From Tumebacillus permanentifrigoris (lineage in GTDB: Bacteria; Bacillota; Bacilli; Tumebacillales; Tumebacillaceae): a stretch of DNA of 64,000 bases. Position 1 is the stretch's first letter. The number at the start of each line of letters is the position of its first letter. This document shows, piece by piece, positions 26,201 through 33,232 of this stretch. The stretch is taken from contig NZ_QGGL01000001.1 of assembly GCF_003148565.1 (NCBI RefSeq), forward strand, positions 69,659 through 133,658, read 5' to 3'. The position numbers and the translations under genes are program-made. A model generated the notes under the pieces. The model did no database searches and had not been told where the DNA came from. It saw nothing but the letters and a program-made list of their open reading frames with translations.

Positions 26201-27029
26201 TCGTCCCTTTGAGACCCTGTGGCAAGGCGTTTTGCGAGGACAGCACTTTGACGCCATCGATCTGCACAGCGTCATTCGCCGAGTTGTTGATGTCCGATTG
26301 CATGTACACGCCGTAGAGCGCGCCTGGGCCGTTCACATAAATGATCTGACGGGTCAGGGTGTACTGCCGCGTGTCAGACTTCGCCACGAAGGTCAGCGTG
26401 TTCAGACCCGGATCGAGATGGTAGTTTGAAACGGAGAATGCACCGGAACCGTACTTGGTCGCAATGGTCGAACCGACGACGACCGAGTCTGCATTGGCAG
26501 TTTTGATGATAAAGAATTGGTCCGCGACATCCACATACGGGATCGAGCTTCCGTTCAGCTTGTCCCCGTTGTTCAAGGAGATGTCAAAGATGACCGGAGC
26601 GTTGTCGTAGAACACGTAACAGACGCCTTCAACACCGCTCGGCGTGGAGACGGTGATTTTGTTCATCCCGATAAACAGCTGGACTTTCTGGATGGCAAAC
26701 TCTTGGTTGGAGGGACCGGAGATGATCGGGGTTGTGTTCGCCACGATCTTCGGAACCCCTTTGTCCGACCAGTTACCGCCAGCATCCAAGACTTGTTGTT
26801 GGACTTTGTACGACAAGGTCTGAGGGACCGTTTGCGAGAAGACCCCGTTAAACTGATCGATCACATCGACGTTGACCGGGTTGTTCTGCGCTTCCAGTGG
26901 GGTTTTCCCAAAGGAAGGGAACGTGAAATATTGCGAACTTGCCGCCTGCGCCGGGAACACCGGAATCAAGGTGAGCAACATCACCAGCGCTACAAGCAAG
27001 CTCAGCAAACGACTTTGTTTGCGAGCCAC
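23244..27029 (-). CDS. Giant exported SLH protein (1261 aa) with C-terminal SLH domains
   Basis: I chose the GTG start (VARKQSRLLSLLVALVMLLT) because GGAGG lies 8 bases before it and a signal peptide ending PAQA follows. About 1000 residues of beta-rich repeats follow, each like an Ig or cell-surface module (NKITVSTPSGVEGVCYVFYD, ANEVIVEGTSQGIPVITRLT, INTIKYTVVRGTQSSNDQFD). Three SLH domains lie at the C terminus (about 1060-1255; YEPTTRGEFAQMMVKALDLP, RQFAPDDKVSREQAATMIAL, FEPQANITRAESAKVVANMM). C-terminal SLH placement is the reverse of the other SLH proteins here and suits a long stalk displayed outward. I do not recognise the repeat family. The long leader contains GCAGGAA repeats and a near-match 0A box. 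Confidence 0.87.
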   Translation of the reverse strand: MARKQSRLLSLLVALVMLLTLIPVFPAQAASSQYFTFPSFGKTPLEAQNNPVNVDVIDQFNGVFSQTVPQTLSYKVQQQVLDAGGNWSDKGVPKIVANTTPIISGPSNQEFAIQKVQLFIGMNKITVSTPSGVEGVCYVFYDNAPVIFDISLNNGDKLNGSSIPYVDVADQFFIIKTANADSVVVGSTIATKYGSGAFSVSNYHLDPGLNTLTFVAKSDTRQYTLTRQIIYVNGPGALYGVYMQSDINNSANDAVQIDGVKVLSSQNALPQGLKGTISVPSNAVIDPQLAFTNVKLTRDGNSVFSHPITDPELAGKITLLPPKDDKKGHMTYDFFIDLSAIAAGGSWPIKSNGTYTFYLDGKYYDGSNQLKTLQGTVAFVFKDSSKASIADVQQLFGVDESNDTGGVAGKFSRSISNLPIYALITAQNNAGDFTPQISVTQNGTPVNLVQGTDYILLNKDITPNKGSAKIKILKLPFVNDMTLNFSIVDSGNTDNFQPLALKYTPIPSIVLYNIYDGDNYALTDLPDFSGKLFNFVSDTEKQNIKVTVNGAVKHAIIDLTTNRFTVKNLDPAAPNQLQGILNEGANEVIVEGTSQGIPVITRLTVYYFTTDAPILADPIPVPVPTAAVPTRNLDDPTHKFVRDASSATTYNTTEKTADILFNVTQADKAVIMKDGVQFFTIDFNPDGTTSTALPITVNGIKIDSEPALPLGWFRIYGLPLTIGTNSYVIKGLKGPITTFKPLSIVRSNPPYQVLSPLLPQERVVNQNFVPVVIKADGADKVLIGKTEMNKVTENGEIYYTSEVSNLKPGINTIKYTVVRGTQSSNDQFDVNYANTDTIGAQYRASLSSSTGMKVFNNKVSLSFPKGTMLTPYNDTSTKIELFDKQQFLFGIADPLDGRTQKTYNHNGDVVQINSDESNFMRTMLNVPVHFGYASQLYWLDAGYYDTTQPGYVQLNGMQPYYGVEKNYNDPAKPYTKFNVWGRTMGTSWLKPTNRGTITLKYDDAVRDFASNRLSIMRFTMDNGQMNWVNIGGKVDSKSHTISASIDSFGYYAVFLNTYGFDDTESHDFARDDMELMFARGIMNSKDGSEFGAYEPTTRGEFAQMMVKALDLPLNYDPNNYLFLDVPHSSNVSPYWDWRYIETAGQKGIVRGVGTRQFAPDDKVSREQAATMIALAMNLKLGKDYELSKKNLDKIYVDSGQISYYARTAIEAVYQQKLMIGRTIANSDPKGKPLLVFEPQANITRAESAKVVANMMRKFNKL

Positions 27030-27070
27030 CCTTGTATCCTCCTCTGTTCGTATTTTCTGTGGGTACTGAT

Positions 27071-27079
27071 TTCGACAAG
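27071..27079 (-). promoter_or_regulatory. Near-consensus 0A box in the leader of the 1261-aa SLH gene
   Basis: The minus strand reads CTTGTCGAA, eight of nine bases of the Spo0A box. It lies about 45 bases before the GTG start, probably within the transcribed leader, where binding would repress. Confidence 0.3.
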
Positions 27080-27210
27080 TTTGGACATAAGTCCTGCCGC
27101 AGAATGTAAATTGGAACACTGCCAAATGTTGTGTTTGTGTGTTCGACCATGCCTTGTCCTGTCGAGGAATAGCCAAATCTGTCTTCCTTTGTCTGGCAAT
27201 ACGGCTAACC

Positions 27211-27239
27211 TATTCGCAACTTTCCTGCAAATTCCTGCC
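27211..27239 (-). repeat. Short phased GCAGGAA repeat upstream of the SLH gene
   Basis: The minus strand carries GGCAGGAATTTGCAGGAAAG followed by TTGCGAATA: two GCAGGAA copies 10 bases apart and then a GCGAATA. Spacing of one helix turn suggests a protein-binding site at the promoter of the 1261-residue SLH gene. The rest of the 230-base gap before the phosphoglucomutase terminator holds no gene that I can support; I cannot place a convincing -35/-10 pair. Confidence 0.4.
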
Positions 27240-27257
27240 TTTTCCCCCGCCTAGATG

Positions 27258-27298
27258 AAAAATAAGCCCCTGGGCGCAGGCGGCCAAGGGGCTTTTTA
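27258..27298. terminator. Rho-independent terminator of pgcA
   Basis: GCCCCT and AGGGGC flank a GGCGCAGGCGGCC core, with a T-rich tract on both strands (GCTTTTTACC on plus, GCTTATTTTTC on minus). It lies just after the phosphoglucomutase gene. Confidence 0.85.
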
Positions 27299-27321
27299 CC
27301 TAGAAAACGCAGCAACAGCAA

Positions 27322-29016
27322 CTAGCTGACCAACTGCATGACGAACGATTTGAGCGCGTCGAGCTTGGCTTGTGCGGCTGTACGATCTGTGTCGACCGCA
27401 CTGAAGTAAAACTTGATCTTCGGTTCGGTGCCCGATGGGCGGATCGCCACCCAAGAGCCGTCGGCCAGCACGTACTTGAGGACGTTGGCTTTGGGCAAGC
27501 CCTCAATGCCTTGCGCATAGTCCTTCGCCGCTTCCACAGCTAGATCTCCGATCGCTGTCAACGGCGTGCGGCGCAGGTCTTCCATCATCTGGGCAATTTT
27601 TTCTTGGCCTTCCTTGCCCTTGAATGTGAAGGACAGCAGGTCTTCGAGGTAGGTTCCATACCTTGCGTAGATCTCCTCCAGAACTTGCGAGAGCGTCTTG
27701 CCTTGAGCTTTGTAAAAAGCGGCCATCTCCGCAGCCATCATCGCCGCTTGCACAGCGTCCTTGTCGCGCACGAAGTCGCCGATCAAGTAGCCATAGCTCT
27801 CTTCGTAGCCGAATAGGAACGTGTGCTCCCCGGTCGTTTCGTACTCCTTGATTTTCTCCCCGATAAACTTGAACCCGGTCAGCACATCGACGGTGGCGAT
27901 CCCATTGGCCTCCGCGATCACACCCCCGAGGTTCGAGGTGACGATCGTCTTCAACATCACGCCGTTAGCCGGGAGCGTGCCATTGGCTTTGCGCTGTTCG
28001 AGAATGTAATGCAGCAGCAACGCACCCGTCTGGTTGCCGTTGAGCACGAAAAACTCGCCGTTGGCATCGCGGGCGACGACCCCGACGCGATCCGCATCCG
28101 GGTCTGTGCCGAACACGACATCCGCATCGACTTGCTCCGCCAGTTGAAGCGCCAGCGTGAACGCTTGACGTTCCTCGGGGTTCGGTGACTTGACGGTCGA
28201 GAAGTTCGGATCTGGCAACTCCTGCTCCGGCACGACATGCACATGGCGGAACCCAAGCGTTGCCAAGGCGCGGCGCACCGGCTTGTTGCCTGTGCCATGC
28301 AGCGGTGTGAACACGATGCGCACATCATCGGCAACCGCCTTGATCACATCCGGTTGCAACGACAGCGCGACGAGGCGCTCGTTGTACAGCGCGTCGATCT
28401 CCTCGCCAAGCATCGTGATCAGCTCGCGATCAATGCCTTCTTGCAAGGTTAGCGCGGTCAGCACCAGCTCGTCCGCCACATTTACAATCTCCGCGAGGAT
28501 CAGGTCGGCCGCATGCGGCGGCAGTTGCCCGCCGTCCTCGCCATAGACTTTGTACCCGTTGTACTCCGGCGGGTTGTGGCTCGCCGTCACGACGATGCCA
28601 CCCGCCGCGCCGAGATGACGGACGGCAAATGACAGCTCCGGCGTCGGGCGCAGTTCTTGGAAGAGATACGCGCGCACCCCATGCTGTGCGAGCACGCCTG
28701 CCGCTTCGGCGGCAAATTCCGGCGACATGTGGCGGGAATCATAGGCGATCACCACACCCTTGTCCCGTGCGCCCTCGACATGTGTGGTCAAGTAGCGAGC
28801 GAGACCTTCGGTGACGCGGCGGACGGTGTACTTGTTCATGCGGTTCGTCCCCGCGCCGATCACACCGCGCAACCCCCCGGTGCCAAATTCCAGATGGCGA
28901 TAGAAGCGGTCCTCGATCGCTTTTTCCTCGGTCAGTCCGCGCAGTTCTTGCTGAAGTTCCGGTTGAAGTGAATCATTTTGTAGCCAGCGTTGGTAAGACT
29001 CCGTGTAGTCTTTCAA
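27322..29016 (-). CDS. pgcA: Phospho-sugar mutase (alpha-phosphoglucomutase)
   Basis: The enzyme interconverts glucose-6-phosphate and glucose-1-phosphate (or mannose analogues), feeding UDP-glucose for wall polymers and glycans. The 564-residue protein has the family motifs in order: FGTGGLRGVIGAGTNRMN, the phosphoserine loop IVVTASHNPPEYNGYK, the metal loop VFGTDPDADRVGV, the substrate loop FLFGYEESYGYL, and the phosphate-binding RPSGTEPKIKFY near the C terminus. I favour the TTG start at 29016 because GGGGAG is spaced 8 bases before it; the GTG three codons upstream (29025) is nearly as possible. It lies among S-layer and surface glycan genes and is probably monocistronic. Confidence 0.95.
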   Translation of the reverse strand: MKDYTESYQRWLQNDSLQPELQQELRGLTEEKAIEDRFYRHLEFGTGGLRGVIGAGTNRMNKYTVRRVTEGLARYLTTHVEGARDKGVVIAYDSRHMSPEFAAEAAGVLAQHGVRAYLFQELRPTPELSFAVRHLGAAGGIVVTASHNPPEYNGYKVYGEDGGQLPPHAADLILAEIVNVADELVLTALTLQEGIDRELITMLGEEIDALYNERLVALSLQPDVIKAVADDVRIVFTPLHGTGNKPVRRALATLGFRHVHVVPEQELPDPNFSTVKSPNPEERQAFTLALQLAEQVDADVVFGTDPDADRVGVVARDANGEFFVLNGNQTGALLLHYILEQRKANGTLPANGVMLKTIVTSNLGGVIAEANGIATVDVLTGFKFIGEKIKEYETTGEHTFLFGYEESYGYLIGDFVRDKDAVQAAMMAAEMAAFYKAQGKTLSQVLEEIYARYGTYLEDLLSFTFKGKEGQEKIAQMMEDLRRTPLTAIGDLAVEAAKDYAQGIEGLPKANVLKYVLADGSWVAIRPSGTEPKIKFYFSAVDTDRTAAQAKLDALKSFVMQLVS

Positions 29017-29096
29017 GACAAGCACTCCCCATTCCGTTTGTCAGCCTCGTATGTAGGTCTATTACGTCATGCTTCTACTTTATTCCTCTGTGCCCA

Positions 29097-29134
29097 GAAA
29101 AAAGACTCCCAGCCTGGCGACCGGGAGTCTTCTA
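29097..29134 (-). terminator. Rho-independent terminator of the SLAP-domain gene
   Basis: On the minus strand GACTCCCgG..CTGGGAGTC is followed by seven T. It begins a few bases after the stop of the SLAP-domain protein gene. Confidence 0.88.
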
Positions 29135-29140
29135 CGCTAC

Positions 29141-29650
29141 TTATTCAAATTCTACGGTGAACCGGGAGAAGTCTGCATCGGGCTTCTTGATCTGGTCTGC
29201 CCGCCAGGCAAACGACCAGAATCGAGCTTCCCCGAACTTCAACGTTCCGAAGTTCTGGACGCGAAACAGCCCGGACGCTACCTTCTCACCACTCGCGTCA
29301 ACCAGATGCAGCGGCACCTGTTCCAAGCCGATCTCTTCGGAAACGTCTCGTCCATTGCGGATGAAGACCTTCACGTAGTACCCACCTTGCAGTTGACCCG
29401 CTTCGAAGGGCACGAAGTTGAATTCCCCGACGTTGATCGGCGGTAATTTGGCGACCCGCTTTTGCAGATCCACCTTGACCTCTTCCGGGAACGCTGCCTC
29501 TTGCTCCGGTGTCAGGGCCAACAGGGTATGCGGCAACGTCTGCGCGTTCGTCGCGATCTTGGATTCATCAAGTTCTGGTTGGACGACAACCTCGTCCTGT
29601 TGCTTACGAGCAAACAAACGGGTAAAAAAGTTCTGGTTCTGTGCAGCCAT
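29141..29650 (-). CDS. SLAP-domain protein, accessory-Sec S-layer assembly type
   Basis: The 169-residue protein matches the SLAP domain of accessory Sec system S-layer assembly proteins. The match is in its C-terminal half (about 75-160): KLPPINVGEFNFVPFEAG, YYVKVFIRNGRD, EQVPLHLVDASGEKVASGLF and FGTLKFGEARFWSFAWR. The N-terminal half is charged and without a signal peptide. The family usually has two SLAP copies; only one is visible here. The start MAAQNQNFF has GGAGG 9 bases before it. It lies directly downstream of the main S-layer gene on the same strand, behind that gene's terminator. A role in S-layer export or assembly is inferred from the family and the position; no SecA2 gene is in this window. 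Confidence 0.75.
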   Translation of the reverse strand: MAAQNQNFFTRLFARKQQDEVVVQPELDESKIATNAQTLPHTLLALTPEQEAAFPEEVKVDLQKRVAKLPPINVGEFNFVPFEAGQLQGGYYVKVFIRNGRDVSEEIGLEQVPLHLVDASGEKVASGLFRVQNFGTLKFGEARFWSFAWRADQIKKPDADFSRFTVEFE

Positions 29651-29710
29651 CCGGGCCATCCTCCATCTCATCTGAGCTTCTACCCAGAAGTATAACGCAG
29701 ATCAGGGGAA

Positions 29711-29742
29711 AAGAAAAAGAGCCCGATTTCTCGGGCCCTTTT
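29711..29742 (-). terminator. Rho-independent terminator of the S-layer protein gene
   Basis: On the minus strand GGGCCCGA..TCGGGCTC is followed by TTTTTCTTTT. It lies about 20 bases after the stop codon. Confidence 0.88.
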
Positions 29743-29763
29743 CCTTCTCAAAAGTGGCTACTA

Positions 29764-32688
29764 TTACTTCGCAGTAACAGTGGTGCCGCCGGTGAGTGCG
29801 TTGCCGCTGGCATCGGTAGCAGCCGGAGCTGCAACGGTGGAGACCTTCACGGAGGAGATCAGTGCGGAGGTCAGGTCAGCGTTCATGAGTGCGCCAGTGG
29901 TTGCGCCGACAGCGACTTTGATGTCGCCAGCGTTGAAGGTAGCGTCGCCGTTCGCATCGATGAATGCGAAGTCATCCGCGGTGCCAGCAGTTGCATCAAC
30001 ACCAGTGGAGTGAGCTACTTGGACAGTTACGAGGAACTTACCAGCATCTGCGCCAGCAACGATTTTTTGTACGGTGTAACCAGCAGACAGGTTGGAGCCG
30101 TTGACGGATACTACGAAGTCGGAAGCGTTATTCGCGTTCAGAGCTTCGGAGAAGGTCAGGGATACGGTGCCGTCAGCGTTGAGCGCTGCTGCGGACATAA
30201 CCGGAGACACGTTGTCAGCAACTGCTACGAAGCCGCTGAACGGAGATACTACATTGCCGCTCGAATCTTGAACGTTCGAGATCGTGAAGATCGCGTTCGA
30301 GTCAGTCTTCGCAATGGAGTTAGCCGGCAGGGTGATGGTAGCAACGTTCATAGCGATATCCAGGGTGATAGAAGTACCAGCCGGGAGAGCCGAACCGTTG
30401 ATGGTGTAGTTGTTCAGGTCGGTAGCGGAACCAGCAACTGCGCCACCTTTAACTGCACGTTTGAAGTCGAAGACGAACTTGTTGGTCGAAACCGGCGTGT
30501 AGCCAGATTGAGCAACCGTGAAGGTAGAAGTCGGGGTGGTGCCGAAGTTCACGTTTGCCGTGTAAGCAGCGGTTTTGTTGAGCGCTTGGGAGTTATCAGC
30601 GATCAGACCAGCCGGGATGAAGAAGGAGTAGTTGTTGTACAGATCGGTTTTCTCAGCAGCCAGGTTCAAGGTAACTTTGGTAGAACCAGCAGTTACCGGA
30701 GAGGTCGGTGCGAAGAAGCCAGCCGTTTTGTCAACGCCGTTTTGGTCGATGACTTTGATACCAGCGGTGGACAGTGCCGGATTAGCAGCAGCGCCTTCGC
30801 TCAGGGACAGAACGATTGCAAGTACGCCACCAGTAGTAGCATTGGTTTTGAAGGTTGCGCCGGTGATGGTCGGAGCCGTTACGTCTTTGTTGAGTGCCAC
30901 TTGCGTGGTCATCGCGGTCAGCTTGTTGCCAAGGGTGTCAGCGATGTTGTTGTTCAACAGGAGCGTGAAGGTACGGGAATCTTTGTTGGTGTACAGACCA
31001 GCATCGGTGATGCTCACGATGAACTTGGTACCGGTGGTGTCGGAGCTGTCAGCGGTGACGGTGGAGTTAACCGCGCCGAGCAGTTCGTCTTTTACAACGA
31101 TATTCATGGTGCCTGCAACGGTGGTCGCGTCAACTGCTTTGGAGAAGGTGACCAGGAACTGGTGGTCGTTCTTCGCCGCTACGGAAGCGGTCGGAGCAGC
31201 AACGTCCTTGGTTACGTTGAAGGTCTGGGTAACCAGCGGAGTGTTGTTGGTAGAGAAGTCGCTGAGGTTCAAGACTTGCAGAGTGTGGCTAGCTGCAGCG
31301 TCAAGGCTCAGGTTGGAGATGGTGTAAGCGGTGAAGTCAGCGTTAGCAACGCCAGCTTTGACAACGCCGTCGATCTTGAAGATCGGGGTGTTAACCGGTT
31401 CCGAGAAGGTAACGGTCAATTTGTCAGCAGCAACCGAGTTGGTTTTCGAGGAAACCGATACTACGGTAGCAGCAGTGGTGTCAGAGATGGTAACGGTGGT
31501 GGAGTACAGCGGAGCCTTAACGGTAGCATCAGCCGCGTCCAGAACACCTTTGACGGTTACTGCAACAGGAGTCGACATGGTTTTGAGGGTCGCGTTGGTC
31601 AGGTTCAGGATAACGGTTACGCCGTCATCTTGAAGAACCGGAGCAGCAAATGGTACTGCACCGCCAGCAGAATCAACCAGCGTGTAGTTTGCAGCGGTGG
31701 TCGCGGTTACTGCTTCCACTTCTTTGGAGAACTTAACAGCGATTTGCTTGCCGTTCAGTACGGAAACGGAGCTGACTGCGAGGCTAGACGGGGTTGCCGT
31801 GGTTACATCAACAGTTTTGCCACCGAAGGATACGGAGAAAGTGGTGCCGGAAGCCAGGTTGTCAACCTTAACGGTTGCGGACTTCTTGTCAGCTGCCAGG
31901 GTTACGGATTGTACGTTGACTACAGCGTTGGTTGCTTTTACAGCAACTTTCACGTCAGCAGCTTTGACTTCTGCAACTTCTTTGGAGAAGGACAGGGTCA
32001 GCGTGTTGTTGTCAACGACGGTAGCACCGGTTACAGAAGCGTTACCAACGGTTGCAGCAGCAGCCATCCAGCGGGTAGCCAGGGAAGCAACTTGCTCGCG
32101 GGTCGCGTTGCCGTTCGGGTTGAACGCGCCGTTGTCGCCGGAGATGTAGCCAAGTTCGAATGCAGCGCCTACAGCGTCTTTTGCGTAGTCAGCGATCGAA
32201 GCGTTGTCGGAGAAGGAGAGCTTGGAAGCTTTGCCTGCAACAACATCGGAGCCTGCTACAACGTTCAGAGCGCGGCCGAAGAATACAGCCATGTCTTGGC
32301 GGGAGAGGTTAGCGCCAGCGCCGAAGGAACCGTCGCCGTTGCCTTTGATCAGGCCAGCTTTTACTGCTGCTTCAACTGCTGCGAAAGCGTAGTGATCTTT
32401 CGGGATGTCAGAGAAGGTAGCGGAAGCCGGTGCGGAAGTGGTGTCGAGTTTCAGAGCTTTTGCGAGGATGATCGCGAAGTCTTGGCGCTCGATCAGGCCG
32501 GTCGGGTTGAACTGGCCGTTGCCTACGCCGTTGATGATACCAGCGTCAGCGAGTTTTACGATTGCGTCTTTTGCGAAAGAACCATCGATGTCGGAGAAGG
32601 TGGTACCAGCGAATGCTGCCGGTGCTACCATTGCGGATGCAACTGCGGATGCAGCTACAGCTGCGGTGAACTTCTTGCTTTTAGTCAC
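29764..32688 (-). CDS. Main S-layer protein, SLH-domain (974 aa)
   Basis: The protein starts at GTG (VTKSKKFTAAVAASAVASAM; GGAGGAAG 5-8 bases before). A signal peptide cut after AFA gives a mature N terminus GTTFSDIDG. Three SLH domains follow (about 30-205; GQFNPTGLIERQDFAIILAK, GSFGAGANLSRQDMAVFFGR, GAFNPNGNATREQVASLATR), then about 750 residues of Thr/Ala/Val-rich beta modules such as TLSFSKEVAEVKAADVKVAV, which recur about every 110 residues. Composition is low in Cys, Met and Trp, as in S-layers. Codon use is strongly biased to a few codons (GCA/GCT, GTT, AAC) unlike its neighbours, a sign of very high expression. It has two tandem promoters and a 269-base leader. CsaB in this window should make its anchor. 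Confidence 0.93.
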   Translation of the reverse strand: MTKSKKFTAAVAASAVASAMVAPAAFAGTTFSDIDGSFAKDAIVKLADAGIINGVGNGQFNPTGLIERQDFAIILAKALKLDTTSAPASATFSDIPKDHYAFAAVEAAVKAGLIKGNGDGSFGAGANLSRQDMAVFFGRALNVVAGSDVVAGKASKLSFSDNASIADYAKDAVGAAFELGYISGDNGAFNPNGNATREQVASLATRWMAAAATVGNASVTGATVVDNNTLTLSFSKEVAEVKAADVKVAVKATNAVVNVQSVTLAADKKSATVKVDNLASGTTFSVSFGGKTVDVTTATPSSLAVSSVSVLNGKQIAVKFSKEVEAVTATTAANYTLVDSAGGAVPFAAPVLQDDGVTVILNLTNATLKTMSTPVAVTVKGVLDAADATVKAPLYSTTVTISDTTAATVVSVSSKTNSVAADKLTVTFSEPVNTPIFKIDGVVKAGVANADFTAYTISNLSLDAAASHTLQVLNLSDFSTNNTPLVTQTFNVTKDVAAPTASVAAKNDHQFLVTFSKAVDATTVAGTMNIVVKDELLGAVNSTVTADSSDTTGTKFIVSITDAGLYTNKDSRTFTLLLNNNIADTLGNKLTAMTTQVALNKDVTAPTITGATFKTNATTGGVLAIVLSLSEGAAANPALSTAGIKVIDQNGVDKTAGFFAPTSPVTAGSTKVTLNLAAEKTDLYNNYSFFIPAGLIADNSQALNKTAAYTANVNFGTTPTSTFTVAQSGYTPVSTNKFVFDFKRAVKGGAVAGSATDLNNYTINGSALPAGTSITLDIAMNVATITLPANSIAKTDSNAIFTISNVQDSSGNVVSPFSGFVAVADNVSPVMSAAALNADGTVSLTFSEALNANNASDFVVSVNGSNLSAGYTVQKIVAGADAGKFLVTVQVAHSTGVDATAGTADDFAFIDANGDATFNAGDIKVAVGATTGALMNADLTSALISSVKVSTVAAPAATDASGNALTGGTTVTAK

Positions 32689-32958
32689 AGAGTCTTCCTC
32701 CTTCGGATTGCGAGGTCTGATCGTTTGTCGTGTCGAATCTCTGCAACAGTTCAGACGATTCGGCGTACATCGTCGGACCCCTCTTAGAAAAGAAATAATT
32801 GTATAGACCCTTGAGTGAGGATATATGCTCCTGTCGAATCGGCTCGAGACGACAGGCTGGCTAGCAGTTTGTGGTCTTGGTGGCGCCAAGACCACTCCCC
32901 GGCAGAGCTCTCATGACAGCTCTACGGCGGTTGAGTTTCTCAAGGGCTCGAGCCTATG
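32689..32958 (-). promoter_or_regulatory. Long structured 5' leader of the S-layer mRNA
   Basis: From the P1 start near 32957 to the GTG the leader is about 269 bases. It contains three hairpins, each simple and perfect or nearly so: 32904-32923 (AGAGCT/AGCTCT), 32871-32895 (GTGGTCTTGG/CCAAGACCAC, 10-base perfect) and 32830-32856 (CCTGTCG/CGACAGG). None has a U-tract. Long stable leaders that prolong mRNA life are known for several S-layer genes. Two TGTCGAA cores (32731-32737 and 32832-32838, plus strand) lie within it. No small gene fits in the leader. Confidence 0.7.
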
Positions 32959-32963
32959 TCTGT

Positions 32964-32992
32964 ACTATAGCAAACTACGAAAAGTTTGTCAC
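32964..32992 (-). promoter_or_regulatory. Promoter P1 of the S-layer gene
   Basis: On the minus strand GTGACA and TATAGT are 17 bases apart, five of six consensus bases each. Transcription would start near 32957. Confidence 0.75.
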
Positions 32993-33058
32993 TAGCTGGG
33001 AGACAAAAAGTAACCCACTAGAATCTGTAAATGTGTCCAGTTCAGAACAGTCACAGTT

Positions 33059-33067
33059 TTCGACAAA
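33059..33067 (-). promoter_or_regulatory. Perfect 0A box between the two S-layer promoters
   Basis: The minus strand reads TTTGTCGAA inside TTTTGTCGAAAAC, a perfect Spo0A box with A/T flanks. It lies about 67 bases upstream of the P1 -35 and about 60 bases downstream of the P2 -10, where it could block P2 transcription or modulate P1. Spo0A control of S-layer or envelope genes fits the life style, but is inference. Confidence 0.5.
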
Positions 33068-33124
33068 ACACCTCGCACTTTTGCTATAGGAGTCCGCCCC
33101 AACGTAAAGGGCCATCAAGAATAG

Positions 33125-33153
33125 ATTGTAGCGAGGACTCACGTTTTTGACAA
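33125..33153 (-). promoter_or_regulatory. Promoter P2 of the S-layer gene
   Basis: On the minus strand TTGTCA and TACAAT are 17 bases apart (five of six bases each). It lies about 160 bases upstream of P1 and would give a leader of about 430 bases. An eight-of-nine 0A box (ATTGTCGAA at 33221-33229, plus strand) is about 70 bases upstream of its -35. Confidence 0.7.
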
Positions 33154-33173
33154 CTATTATTTGCCAAGGGCGT

Positions 33174-33211
33174 TAAAAAACCCCTACTCAACCTATGTGA
33201 GCAGGGGTTGC
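33174..33211 (-). terminator. Rho-independent terminator of the GT4 operon
   Basis: On the minus strand CCCCTGCTCA and TGAGTAGGGG pair over a 7-base loop, followed by six T. It isolates the S-layer promoters from the glycosyltransferase operon. Confidence 0.93.
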
Positions 33212-33232
33212 ACTATTCCTATTGTCGAAAAA

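Noticed and set aside
29641-32787. Open frame of about 1048 codons on the plus strand opposite the S-layer gene
   Set aside because: It is the antisense of a highly biased, GC-rich gene; it lacks a family and a ribosome site, and its residues are odd (many Cys, Gly, Arg).
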